Shown here: piece after piece, positions 15,222 through 23,378 of the stretch
How the letters are laid out: each line of letters starts with the position of its first letter
Position numbering within the stretch: position 1 is the first letter of the stretch
Source of the DNA: DASYUM01 sp036001225
GTDB lineage: Bacteria > Methylomirabilota > Methylomirabilia > Rokubacteriales > DASRDR01
DNA: 27,590 nt
NCBI GenBank assembly: GCA_036001225.1
Contig: DASYUM010000035.1
Location: forward strand, 1-27,590
Direction of reading: 5' to 3'
Position numbers and translations under genes: made by a program
The notes under the pieces: model-generated
The model's database searches: none
What the model was told of the DNA's origin: nothing
What the model saw: only the letters and a program-made list of their open reading frames with translations

Positions 15222-15263
15222 AGGCGCCGGGAGGATGCCCTCGAAGAGGGCCGACCCCACCGG

Positions 15264-15764
15264 TTATTTCACCGCATCGGCGCCGGCGCGGGCGACCTGG
15301 GCGTCCTGGCCGGACGTCACGCCTGACACGCCGATTCCGCCGACGATCTTGCCGTCCACGACGATCAGCACGCCACCTTCGAGCGGCGTCAACCCGTCCA
15401 CCCGCAGGAGCCGCAAGCCGGCTCCGCCGCCCGCGATCGCGTCTTCGAGCGCCTTCGACGGCCGGCGGAAGTTCACCGCGGTGACCGCCTTGCCTTTGGC
15501 GATCTCGATGCTGGCGAACTGGGTGTTGTCGAGTCTGTGCAGCATGACGAGGTGGCCCCCGCTGTCGACGATGGCGATGGCGACCGGCCAGTTGTTCTTC
15601 TTGGCTTCCGCCTCCGCGGCGGCCATCGCCGCCTTGGCCTGTTCCAGCGTGATGGGGGTCCCGTACGGCGTCAGCGGCGGGGCCTGCGCCTCGCTCGACG
15701 TCGCCCCCAGGCCGAGCACGGCCAGGGCCAGGATGACGGTGATCAGACGAGCGACGTGGGGCAT
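15264..15764 (-). CDS. Secreted GlcG/HbpS-family (heme-degrading-domain-like) protein
   Basis: This 166-residue protein has a Sec signal (about residues 1-26, cleaved near SEA-QA) and one GlcG/HbpS domain. Typical elements are TLEQAKAAMAAAEAEAKKNNWPVAIAIVDSGGHLVML, then IEIAKGKAVTAVNF and the glycine-rich GGVLIVVDGKIVGGIGVSG. Members bind heme or cobalamin-like ligands, or are small accessory proteins of unknown role near oxidation pathways. The start is ATG 15764 with AAAGGAG upstream; the open frame before it has no ribosome site. It has its own promoter and lies downstream of, and in line with, the FAD monooxygenase gene. Confidence 0.87.
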   Translation of the reverse strand: MPHVARLITVILALAVLGLGATSSEAQAPPLTPYGTPITLEQAKAAMAAAEAEAKKNNWPVAIAIVDSGGHLVMLHRLDNTQFASIEIAKGKAVTAVNFRRPSKALEDAIAGGGAGLRLLRVDGLTPLEGGVLIVVDGKIVGGIGVSGVTSGQDAQVARAGADAVK

Positions 15765-15846
15765 GACGTGCTCCTTTCTCGAGGAAGCCGGGCCACAGGA
15801 GGCCACTCGGCGCGCGAAGGGTGGATGGATCGCCGGCTTGCCGGGG

Positions 15847-15875
15847 ACTCTACGTCGGACGGCGGAAGGTGTCAA
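15847..15875 (-). promoter_or_regulatory. Sigma70-type promoter of the GlcG/HbpS-like gene
   Basis: On the reverse strand, TTGACA (15875-15870) and TAGAGT (15852-15847) are separated by exactly 17 bases. The predicted start near 15840 gives a leader of about 75 bases. The 203-base gap 15765-15967 otherwise shows no gene. Confidence 0.65.
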
Positions 15876-15967
15876 CGCCAGGCTGGGGCCCGGTCGGTCG
15901 TCTCCGGTGGCGCCGCCGGCGCGGCACCTCCCGGCCCACAGCAGGCCGATGCCGGAGGGCCGGCCAC

Positions 15968-17569
15968 TCACGCCGCCACCCCGAGCGCGCGCCTCACGCC
16001 GGTCCGCAGCTCCTCGCGCGACGGGCGCTCGGCCATCCAGCCGACGTAGCCGTCAGGTCGGACGAGCGCCGCCAGCGCCGCGCCGGGCTGCCACATCCGG
16101 GCGAGGGACCCGGTGGCGTCCACGAGATCCCCGGAGTCCCCGTCCGCCGGCGACGGCGGAACGATCCGACAGACGACGAGCCCGGGGACATCGCTCGCCA
16201 GTTGCTGAACCTGTGACACGTCCCACCCGGGCAGACGCCCATCGTCGAAGAGGAGGAGCGCCGCATCGCGGCGGGCGAGATCCAGGAGCCGCACATCCCG
16301 GCCGTCACGCGCTCTCAGTGGTCCGTCCGGCGCCCGCGCGCCGAGCCACCGGCCGCGGCCACTGATGAGCGGCGACGAGCGGTATCGCGTGTCCAGCATC
16401 GCGGCCCGCGGCACGAGTCGGCGCATGACGAACGGCTGAGAGACGACGGCCCGGGCGAGGCGCGCGAGGGAGGATCTGACCGCCCGAGGGGGCAGGAGGA
16501 AGGCGCGCGTCAGTAAGTCCGTGTAACGATCCACGCTCGTCAGAATCGCCGGGCGGCGCTCGGCCTCATACGAGGCGAGCAAGGGTTCGCTCACTCCCCC
16601 GCGAAGCGCGCGATCGAGCTTCCAGGCCAGGTTGTGCGCGTCCTGGATGCCGCTGTTCATGCCCTGCCCGCCGGCCGGGCTGTTGATGTGGGCGGCATCC
16701 CCGGCGAGCAGCACGCGGCCGAGTCGGAAGTGGGGGCTCGTGCGGCAGTGAATGCGGAAGACGTTCGCCCAGACGCACTCGAACGAGCCGGGACCAAACA
16801 GCCGATCCACCTTCCGCGCGATCTCCGGTGCGCCGGTGGCCGCTTCGTCTGACATCCGGCGGTCTACGGTCGCGATCACCCGCCAGAGCCTCGGCTCGAT
16901 CCTGACCGCGGCCAGGACCTGCTGGTCGTCTCCCGCGAGACGCGGCCACGGCAGATCGTTCCGCTGGTCGGGCAACTGGACATCGGCCAGCACGAGACGG
17001 GTCGGGTACGTCGTGCCTTCCAGCGGCCAGCCAAGCGTCTCGCGGACGGTGGAATGGGCGCCGTCGCACCCGACCAGATAGTGCCCGCGCAGCTCGTACG
17101 CCGAGCCAGCCTTTCGCTCCACCCGAACCGAGACGCCCGAGCCGTCCTGATCGAAGCGGACCACACGATGCCCGAAGCGGACGTCGCTCAATCCGCTGCG
17201 CGTGAGGCGTTCCCGCAAGAGGCCCTCGGTGCGGTTCTGCGGCAGGATGAGCACGCCGGGCACCGCCGTCAGATCGGCCAGGACGCTGAAGTCGATCGTC
17301 GCGCGCGGCGTCTCTTCGCCGGCCATCCAGATGTGGGGGCGCGTGACGAAGAAACCCTCCTCCATGAACCGGTCGAGGACGCCCCACGCGCGAAAGATCT
17401 CGAGGGTACGACACAGGAGGCCCGGCGCTTTGGAATGGGCGCTCGGACTCTCGTCGTCCTCGAGGACCACCGACTCGATTCCGTGATGGGCCAGGCCCAC
17501 GGCCAGGGCCAGCCCGACCGGGCCGGCCCCGGCGATCACGACGGGCGCGGAAGGCGTATCCGGGCTCAT
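15968..17569 (-). CDS. FAD-dependent aromatic hydroxylase (PheA/TfdB/MhpA-like monooxygenase)
   Basis: This 533-residue flavoprotein has the three FAD/NAD(P)H signatures of class A aromatic hydroxylases: VVIAGAGPVGLALAVGLAHHG near 11-31 (dinucleotide fold), GHYLVGCDGAHSTVRETLG near 165-183 (DG motif), and RVLLAGDAAHINSPAGGQGMN with NSGIQDAHNLAWKL near 287-320 (GD motif). A thioredoxin-like C-terminal domain occupies roughly residues 390-533, as in phenol hydroxylases. The reaction is NAD(P)H- and O2-dependent hydroxylation of an aromatic or polyketide-like ring. The ATG at 17569 overlaps the stop of the upstream dehydrogenase gene as ATGA, indicating coupling; a GTG two codons earlier is possible. 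Confidence 0.9.
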   Translation of the reverse strand: MSPDTPSAPVVIAGAGPVGLALAVGLAHHGIESVVLEDDESPSAHSKAPGLLCRTLEIFRAWGVLDRFMEEGFFVTRPHIWMAGEETPRATIDFSVLADLTAVPGVLILPQNRTEGLLRERLTRSGLSDVRFGHRVVRFDQDGSGVSVRVERKAGSAYELRGHYLVGCDGAHSTVRETLGWPLEGTTYPTRLVLADVQLPDQRNDLPWPRLAGDDQQVLAAVRIEPRLWRVIATVDRRMSDEAATGAPEIARKVDRLFGPGSFECVWANVFRIHCRTSPHFRLGRVLLAGDAAHINSPAGGQGMNSGIQDAHNLAWKLDRALRGGVSEPLLASYEAERRPAILTSVDRYTDLLTRAFLLPPRAVRSSLARLARAVVSQPFVMRRLVPRAAMLDTRYRSSPLISGRGRWLGARAPDGPLRARDGRDVRLLDLARRDAALLLFDDGRLPGWDVSQVQQLASDVPGLVVCRIVPPSPADGDSGDLVDATGSLARMWQPGAALAALVRPDGYVGWMAERPSREELRTGVRRALGVAA

Positions 17570-18438
17570 TTCCACGCCTCGAGGGCTTTGATCACCACCG
17601 CCAGATCCTCGCCGCCGTGTCCCTCGGTGGCCGCCGCGGCGTAGAGCCGCCGCGACAGCGCGGTGAGCGGCAAGGCGGCGCCGACCTCCGCCCCGGCATC
17701 CAGGATCAGGCCCAGGTCTTTCAGGAACAGCTCGAGCTTCATCTGGGGCGGGAACTCCTGGCTGACGATCATGGGGCCGCGCAGCTCCAGCATGCGGGAA
17801 GTGCCCGCGCTGGCGGTGAGGACCTCGAGGACCCGGCCGGGATCGAGGCCGGCCTTCCGCACGAGCGTGAGCGCCTCGGCCGCCGCCGCGGTGTGGAGCC
17901 CTACCAGCAGGTTCGCCGCCAGCTTCACGACCGTCGCCTGGCCGGCCCGGCCGAGATAGACGGCGCGCGGCAGGATCGTCTCCAGCAGCGCCCGCCAGCG
18001 CTCGAAGACCGCCGGCTCGCCCCCGACCAGGAGGATCCCCTCGCCCCGGGCCACCATCGCGCTGGTCCCGCTCACGGGGCAGTCGAGGAACGCGAGGTCG
18101 CGCGCGCTCGCCTCCCGGGCCAGGCGCTCCGTGAGCGCCGGCGAGATCGTGCTCATCTGGACGATGGCCTGGTGGGGTCGCGCCCCCGTCACGACGCCCT
18201 GGGGGCCGAGGATCGCCGCCTCGGCGGACGCCAGCGAGGGGAGCAGGGTGCAGACGATCTCGGACGCTCGCGCGGCGGCCTCGGCGGAGGCCGCCGGCTG
18301 GCCCCCCAGCGCCGCGAGCGCCTGCATCCTCTCCGGGAGCACGTCGTAGCCGACCACGTCGTGTCCCGCGGCCCGAAGGCGCGTGGCGACGGCGTGGCCG
18401 AGGAGGCCGAGCCCGATGACGCCGACGGTCGTCGTCAC
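17566..18438 (-). CDS. NAD(P)-dependent oxidoreductase of the 3-hydroxyisobutyrate dehydrogenase family
   Basis: This 290-residue enzyme begins VGVIGLGLLGHAVATRL (GxGxxG at 9-14), has the substrate motif DCPVSGTSAMVARGE at 119-133 and the catalytic lysine K172 in VVKLAANLLVG. These place it with beta-hydroxyacid dehydrogenases such as 3-hydroxyisobutyrate, tartronate semialdehyde or 2-hydroxy-3-oxopropionate reductases. The substrate is not clear: family members interconvert a beta-hydroxyacid and its semialdehyde. The GTG start at 18438 lies 48 bases after the binding-protein gene, and its stop overlaps the start of the FAD hydroxylase, so all four genes form one operon. Confidence 0.9.
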   Translation of the reverse strand: MTTTVGVIGLGLLGHAVATRLRAAGHDVVGYDVLPERMQALAALGGQPAASAEAAARASEIVCTLLPSLASAEAAILGPQGVVTGARPHQAIVQMSTISPALTERLAREASARDLAFLDCPVSGTSAMVARGEGILLVGGEPAVFERWRALLETILPRAVYLGRAGQATVVKLAANLLVGLHTAAAAEALTLVRKAGLDPGRVLEVLTASAGTSRMLELRGPMIVSQEFPPQMKLELFLKDLGLILDAGAEVGAALPLTALSRRLYAAAATEGHGGEDLAVVIKALEAWK

Positions 18439-18486
18439 GCGGCGGCGACCGCTCCCTCGGGACGGAGTTCCGGGCTCACGTCCGCC

Positions 18487-19731
18487 TCAACAGCGCGTGC
18501 AGGGCGGGTAGTCGCGGGTGTAGACCGGGTTCTTCAGGTAGTCCTCGGCCTTGTAGGTCCAGAACTGCGAGACGCTGGGGAACGTGTGAATCACGGTGTT
18601 CTGGAGCCGGCCCCCGACGCGCTCCACCTTCCGCACGTAGACGTTCTGGATGGGATTGCCGAAGTCATCGAAGCGCATCGGGCCCCGCGGCGCGTCGGAG
18701 AGGTCGACCTTCCGCAGCGCCGAGAGAAATTTGTCCACGTTCTCGATGTCGCCCCCGGTCGCCTCGAGCGCCGCCTTGAGGGCGATCCCGGCCACGTACG
18801 TCCCCTCCGAATAGTAGGAGGGGATCTGCTTGAACTTCGCCTCGTAGGCCTGGGCGAACTTCCGATTGGCGGGGGTCGCGAGGGCGGCCGAATAGTGGAG
18901 CGCGGTGACGATCCCGAGGGCCTCGTCACCCATGGTGCGGAGGACGTGCTCGTCGGTGAAGGTGCCCCCGCCGACGAGAGGGAACCGTCCCTTGAGCCCG
19001 ACGTCGTTGAACTGCTTGGCGAAGCGGAGCGCATCGGCGCCCGAGAAGACCGCGTAGATCGCGTCCACGTCGCGACGGAGCTGGGCCAGGTAGGGGCCGA
19101 AGTCGGCGGTTCCCAGCGGCGGCCAGAGCTTCTGCACCACCTGGCCGCCGGCCTCCTCGAAGGTGCGCTGGAAGCCGCCGGCGACCTCCCAGCCGAAGGC
19201 GAAGTCGTAGCCGATCATGGCGATCTTCTTGTAGCCGAGGTTGTCGTAGACCCACTTGCCGAAGGGATGGGACGGCTGGGCGCTCGACCATCCCGTGCGC
19301 ACGATGTAGGGGCTGCGCTTCCGCTGCGTGATGTCCTCGGCGGACACGATCGGGAAGATGGCCGGGACCTTCTTGCTGTCGATATACGGGGCGACGGCGT
19401 AGCCGACCGCGGCGGAGAGCGGCCCGGTGACGAGATGGACCGCCTGCTCCTCCACGAGCCCGCGGGCCTTGGTGAGGCCGGTGGCCGGCTTCCCCTCGTC
19501 GTCCTCGATGAGGAGCTTGACCTCCCGGCCGGCGAGCCGGTTGCCCTGCTCCTCGAGGAAGAGCTGAAGGCCGTTGATCATGTCCTTCCCGTTGGCCGAC
19601 AGCGGCCCCGTCGTCGGGACGAGGAACCCCACCTTGATCGGCCCCTTCTGGGCCCACACCCCGTGGCTCCCGACCAGCAGGAGGGCGGTGACGACGAGGG
19701 CGACGGAGACGATCACCGAGGCTTTCCGCAT
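18487..19731 (-). CDS. ABC transporter substrate-binding protein, branched-chain amino acid type (LivJ-like)
   Basis: This 414-residue periplasmic protein has a signal peptide (1-27, VWA-QK). The mature start GPIKVGFLVPTTGPLSANGKDMINGLQLFLEE is typical of the Peripla_BP_6 family, and the two-lobed pattern continues with LVTGPLSAAVGYAVAPYIDSKKVPAIFP and KKIAMIGYDFAFGWEVAGGFQ. In soil bacteria such proteins often bind aromatic acids or other ring compounds rather than leucine. No LivHMGF permease or ATPase genes lie nearby. The ribosome site AAGGAGG is perfect. The neighbouring hydroxylase and dehydrogenase suggest the ligand is catabolised by the same operon. Confidence 0.92.
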   Translation of the reverse strand: MRKASVIVSVALVVTALLLVGSHGVWAQKGPIKVGFLVPTTGPLSANGKDMINGLQLFLEEQGNRLAGREVKLLIEDDEGKPATGLTKARGLVEEQAVHLVTGPLSAAVGYAVAPYIDSKKVPAIFPIVSAEDITQRKRSPYIVRTGWSSAQPSHPFGKWVYDNLGYKKIAMIGYDFAFGWEVAGGFQRTFEEAGGQVVQKLWPPLGTADFGPYLAQLRRDVDAIYAVFSGADALRFAKQFNDVGLKGRFPLVGGGTFTDEHVLRTMGDEALGIVTALHYSAALATPANRKFAQAYEAKFKQIPSYYSEGTYVAGIALKAALEATGGDIENVDKFLSALRKVDLSDAPRGPMRFDDFGNPIQNVYVRKVERVGGRLQNTVIHTFPSVSQFWTYKAEDYLKNPVYTRDYPPCTRC

Positions 19732-19762
19732 GGCGGCCTCCTTGAAGGCGCGAACGGTCGGC

Positions 19763-20752
19763 TCAGGCGCGGGCCCGCTCCATGAGCTGGGGGCGGAGCG
19801 CCTGGCTCCAGTCGGGGATGTCGGCGATCTTCTTTTCCTTGAGGAGCCCTTCGGCCGTCTCTCGCATGTAGGGGCGCAGATCGGCCGGGAAGCCGGGGTC
19901 CACCTCGACGCCGGCGAGCGCCTTGGCGAACGTCTCCCGGCTCATCTTGTACCCCTTGCCGGTGTAGAAGCCGTAGATGACGTCGGCGGCTTTGGCCGGG
20001 CTCTGCTTGAAGTCTCGGCCGACGTCGAGCCAGGCCCGGAGATACTCCACCACGACCTCCGGGTGCTTCTCCACGAACTCCGGGATGGCGGCCATGAGGA
20101 CCGGCATCCGGTCGTAGTCGTAGAAGTTCACGACCGTGGTCGCGATGCCATCGGCCTCGGCGATAGAGGCGTAGGGCTCCACGGTGACGAAGGCGTCGAT
20201 GGACCGGGCGGCGGCCGCGGCCACCATCTCGTTCACGTTCATCTTGATCTCCTGGTACTCCCCCTTCCGGAGACCCGCCCGCGCCGCGATGATGTCCACG
20301 AACGTGTTGCCGGTCGAGGAGCCGGCCTGGTTGCCGATCCGCAGGCCCTTGAGGTCGGCGACCCGGGTGACGCCCAGCTCCTTCCGCGCCATCACCCGGG
20401 CCGTCTTCCCCACCTGCTCGATCTGGGCGATGGCGACCAGCTTGCCCTTGTCGTGACCCAGGATGAACGACTGGGCGGCGTAGGTCCCGAAGTCCACCTG
20501 GCGGGCGACCATCTGCTGCATGGTCAGGTTCCCGGAGGGCACCGAGAACTCCTCGAAGCGGAGCCCCCGCCGCTCCAGGTGGCCGGAGCGCAGGAGGTAA
20601 TAGGTCGGCATTCCCCACATGTTGGTCTGGTACCCCTGACGGATGACGGGCGCCTGGGCCCGGGCTGTTCGCGGCCCCAGCGCGGCCGCGGTCACCACGC
20701 CCAGCCCCGCGAGACGGAGCAGCCCACGCCGTGTCGGTGCCAAGGGTGTCAT
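19763..20752 (-). CDS. ABC transporter substrate-binding protein, NitT/TauT/NMT1 type, Tat-like signal
   Basis: This 329-residue protein begins with a twin-arginine-like signal (TRRGLLRLAGLGVVTAAAL, mature near ARA-QA). The mature part matches NMT1/THI5-like and SsuA/TauA binding proteins: VDFGTYAAQSFILGHDKG, the segment from LKGLRIGNQAG to TGNTFV, and MVAAAAARSIDAFVTVEPYASIA. Ligands of this group include sulfonates, pyrimidines and aromatic acids. No TauBC-type permease or ATPase gene is present. The ATG at 20752 with GGAGGA in front was chosen; the open frame extends to 21256 only as antisense to the next gene. It is the first gene of the operon that continues to the FAD hydroxylase. Confidence 0.9.
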   Translation of the reverse strand: MTPLAPTRRGLLRLAGLGVVTAAALGPRTARAQAPVIRQGYQTNMWGMPTYYLLRSGHLERRGLRFEEFSVPSGNLTMQQMVARQVDFGTYAAQSFILGHDKGKLVAIAQIEQVGKTARVMARKELGVTRVADLKGLRIGNQAGSSTGNTFVDIIAARAGLRKGEYQEIKMNVNEMVAAAAARSIDAFVTVEPYASIAEADGIATTVVNFYDYDRMPVLMAAIPEFVEKHPEVVVEYLRAWLDVGRDFKQSPAKAADVIYGFYTGKGYKMSRETFAKALAGVEVDPGFPADLRPYMRETAEGLLKEKKIADIPDWSQALRPQLMERARA

Positions 20753-20799
20753 GCCCGTCCTCCTGCCGCCGGCCGGCGGCTCGTTCGGCTCGCGGCCGG

Positions 20800-20809
20800 A
20801 TTGTAAGCC
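20800..20809 (-). promoter_or_regulatory. Possible -10 region (GGCTTACAAT) before the four-gene operon
   Basis: On the reverse strand TACAAT stands at 20805-20800, preceded by GGCT, in the 110-base gap before the NitT/TauT-type gene. No good -35 box is seen 17 bases upstream. The same ten bases occur before the phosphoesterase gene at 23301-23310, also in an otherwise GC-rich gap, which makes a promoter element more believable. Confidence 0.35.
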
Positions 20810-20862
20810 CGCGCCCCTCGCGTTGACCATCCCCGGAGGGACGGTGGCCGCTCGGCCGCGGC

Positions 20863-21741
20863 TCAGCGCCGAGGGCCGCCGAGGCGGCGTCGGATCTCTT
20901 CGGCCACGCCGGTCTGGTCGGCCAGGACGAACGCCCCCGGCACGATCAGCCCGGCCGCCGCTGTGGGCTTCGGCACCAGATGGAAGTGGACGTGGAAGGC
21001 TGTCTGTCCCGCCCGCGGACCGTTGTTCTGGAGCACGTTGTACTGATCGAGCTCCAGCGCGACCGCCACGCGCTTGAGCAGCGACAGGACCTCGCCTAGC
21101 TCGGCCTCGTCCAGGTCGTGGAGATTCGGCGTGTGACGGCGGGGGAAGAAGATCGAGTGCCCCCGCGACTTGGGCTCGAGGCGGGTCAGCACCCCCACCG
21201 CCCCGGAGCTTTCGGCCACGACCGGCAAGTCGGGGTCGCCGGCCACCGCCTCGCACAGGAGGCAGCCGCCCGCGGCCCCGACGTGAGCCCGGCGTGGCCG
21301 CCGGCCGCGCTCGATCAGCGCGCGCACTTCGGCCAGGACGCGATCGGCGGCGCCGGCCGGGCAGCCCCAGTAGTCGAAGATCCCCCCCCGGACGTGGTCG
21401 GCGGCCCCAGGCCCCGAGCGCCCGCAGACGACGATGTGGCCCGTGTCCGTCACGCGGGCGAGGTGCGAATGGAGCCAGCCGACGAAGCCGGTGGCGTCGA
21501 GCGCCGGGGCGAAGTGGAAGCTGAACACCCGGAACGCCATCGGCGTCCGGGGATCCTCCACCGGGATGAGCTGGCTCCAGACGCCGCCGTCTCGGACGCA
21601 GGCCAGCGCGTCCTTTCGGATGGCGCCGGGCCCGTCACCGAGCGCCTCGAACGTGTACAGGCCGGGCAGGATCTCGAGCTCGGCGCGGGCGATCACGCCG
21701 AGGAGGCGGGCCGTGGTCTGGGCGGCGGTCTCGTCGTGCAT
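20863..21741 (-). CDS. Two-domain protein: N-terminal DUF6196-like domain fused to a HIT hydrolase domain
   Basis: This is a 292-residue protein. Residues about 155-290 form a HIT (histidine triad) domain: CLLC at 160-163 (the zinc-type pair often seen at the start of HIT domains), LTRLEPKSRGHSIFFPRRHTPNLHDLD, and the active-site HVHFHLVPK at 250-258. HIT enzymes hydrolyse or transfer nucleotide phosphoramidates and similar compounds. Residues 1-145 are a separate domain with RVFSFHF, GFVGWLHSHL, HIVVCGRSG and GGIFDYWGCP; I believe this is DUF6196, whose function is unknown, but I cannot confirm the name. ATG 21741 is preceded by GGGGGAG. It starts 14 bases after the phosphoesterase gene and is likely cotranscribed. 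Confidence 0.8.
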   Translation of the reverse strand: MHDETAAQTTARLLGVIARAELEILPGLYTFEALGDGPGAIRKDALACVRDGGVWSQLIPVEDPRTPMAFRVFSFHFAPALDATGFVGWLHSHLARVTDTGHIVVCGRSGPGAADHVRGGIFDYWGCPAGAADRVLAEVRALIERGRRPRRAHVGAAGGCLLCEAVAGDPDLPVVAESSGAVGVLTRLEPKSRGHSIFFPRRHTPNLHDLDEAELGEVLSLLKRVAVALELDQYNVLQNNGPRAGQTAFHVHFHLVPKPTAAAGLIVPGAFVLADQTGVAEEIRRRLGGPRR

Positions 21742-21755
21742 GGGTCTCCCCCGGA

Positions 21756-23267
21756 TCAGAAGGCGAGCGCGTTCGTGAGGTCGCCGGCCTTCGCACGCAC
21801 GCCGGGCAGCGGCTCGAGGCCGAAGCGCCGGGTGACGAGCTTGATGATCGACGTCGTGTCGTAGGGCGTCGAATCGACGAAGCCACGCCTGGCGAACGGC
21901 GAGACGATGATCGTCGGAACGCGGGTGCCCGGTCCCCAGCGGTCGCTCCAGCCCGGCCCGGAGGGCGGCGGCACGTGGTCCCAGAACCCGCCGTTCTCGT
22001 CGTAGGTGACGATGACCACCATCCGGCTCCACTGCGGGCTCTTCCGAAGCCGTTCGAGCAGGTCCGCGGCATGGCGGTCGCCGGACACGAGATCGGCGTA
22101 GCGAGGGTGCTGAGTGAGGCGCCCACTCGGCTCGTAGAAGGCGACCGCCGGTAACGTCCCCTTCTCGATCGCCTCCAGGAAGTCCGCGCCGTCCTTGAGG
22201 TGCCGCGCGCGGTCCGGGGTGCCCGGCGCGAAGCGCGCGAGATAGTTGAATGGCTGGTGGTGCGCGACGAAGATCGGGCCCTCCGCCTCGCTATTGTAGA
22301 TGACCTTGCGCTTCGCCTGGGAGGCCTGGCGCCCGTCGGCGAGCGCTTCGTTCCACGCGCCGGCATACCAGGCCCAGCTCACGCCCTTCGCCGAGAGGGT
22401 GTCGCCGATCGACTTCGCCCGCTGCGGCGGGAGCGGATGCTGGGCGGGATCGGCATGATCCGGGCTGCCGCCGGGCGCGGGTGGGATGCGGCTCGGCTGA
22501 AACGGCGGCTGCATGTTGTTCACCGCGTAGCCGTCGGGCGAGACCGGCCCGTCGAAGACCTGCAGGGGCCCGTCGAGGGCCGAGCCGGGTGACGCCGGCC
22601 GCCGCTTGAGCCGGCCCTGGTCGTCGAGCTGGGCGCGCATCGCGGCGGGCGCCTCTTTGAATTCCGGCGTACAGGCGCAGATCAGCCACAGGTGGTTGAG
22701 CAGCGAGCCGCCGTAAGCCGCCGCGAAGAAGTGATCGGCGAGCGTGTACTCGCGGGCCCACCGCCACAGCTCGAGCGCCGACCCGTCGTAGTGGCCCATC
22801 GCCCAGCCGCCGAAGTTCGAGACCGCCGCGAACCGGGTGTTCTTCCCGCCGTCAATCTGCTCGCGGTTCTGGTAGAAGGCGTGAACCGGGTTCGGCCCGG
22901 TCTTCTCCAGCCCCCTGTTGATGGGCGCGGCATCGATCCGGAACGGCCCGTTCGGGAGGCGCTGCGGAAAGCGGGGATCGGGTTTGCCGTCCGAGCCCCA
23001 CACCGGCGGCAGATGGGGCAGGGGCCGGCCGTCGTGATCGACCTGCGTGGTCTGCTCCGGTGTCGCCCGGGCGATCCCGTCGGCGCCGGGAAAGAGCCCG
23101 TAGAGATGGTCGAAGCTCCGGTTCTCGAGGTAGATCACGACGATGGTCTCGATCCGATCGACGCCGCGCTGCTCGGTCGCCGGCCACCCCGTGGCGCCGG
23201 CCGCGAGCAGGGCGGCAATGGCCAGGGCGGCCACCGCGCGAGCGAGACGGTCGCTGCGCCCGATCAT
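21756..23267 (-). CDS. Exported acid phosphatase / phospholipase C-type phosphoesterase (AcpA-like)
   Basis: This 503-residue protein has a signal peptide over about residues 1-30. The mature part starts with IETIVVIYLENRSFDHLYGLFPGADGI: the ENRSF sequence (48-52) holds the metal ligand and serine nucleophile of the phosphoesterase family (PF04185) that includes AcpA of Francisella and bacterial phospholipases C. A second metal-site block, VIVTYDENGGFWDHVPPP, is near residue 415, and VPTIIVSPFARRGFVDSTPYDTTSIIKLV closes the domain. It should release phosphate from phosphomonoesters or phospholipid head groups in the periplasm or outside. The ATG is preceded by GGAAGGAGGG. Confidence 0.9.
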   Translation of the reverse strand: MIGRSDRLARAVAALAIAALLAAGATGWPATEQRGVDRIETIVVIYLENRSFDHLYGLFPGADGIARATPEQTTQVDHDGRPLPHLPPVWGSDGKPDPRFPQRLPNGPFRIDAAPINRGLEKTGPNPVHAFYQNREQIDGGKNTRFAAVSNFGGWAMGHYDGSALELWRWAREYTLADHFFAAAYGGSLLNHLWLICACTPEFKEAPAAMRAQLDDQGRLKRRPASPGSALDGPLQVFDGPVSPDGYAVNNMQPPFQPSRIPPAPGGSPDHADPAQHPLPPQRAKSIGDTLSAKGVSWAWYAGAWNEALADGRQASQAKRKVIYNSEAEGPIFVAHHQPFNYLARFAPGTPDRARHLKDGADFLEAIEKGTLPAVAFYEPSGRLTQHPRYADLVSGDRHAADLLERLRKSPQWSRMVVIVTYDENGGFWDHVPPPSGPGWSDRWGPGTRVPTIIVSPFARRGFVDSTPYDTTSIIKLVTRRFGLEPLPGVRAKAGDLTNALAF

Positions 23268-23300
23268 GCGTCCCTCCTTCCGGCGAGGCTGCGCGGAAGA

Positions 23301-23310
23301 ATTGTAAGCC
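23301..23310 (-). promoter_or_regulatory. Possible -10 region (GGCTTACAAT) before the phosphoesterase gene
   Basis: TACAAT on the reverse strand at 23306-23301 lies 33 bases before the start codon, in the 111-base gap between the phosphoesterase and SDR genes. No clear -35 is seen. The ten bases are identical to those at 20800-20809. Confidence 0.35.
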
Positions 23311-23378
23311 AGGAACCGGCGCCCAGGCCATCCCCGCCCGGGCGAGTCGCGCCAGAGAGTGGTGCCCGCGCTCCGGGT

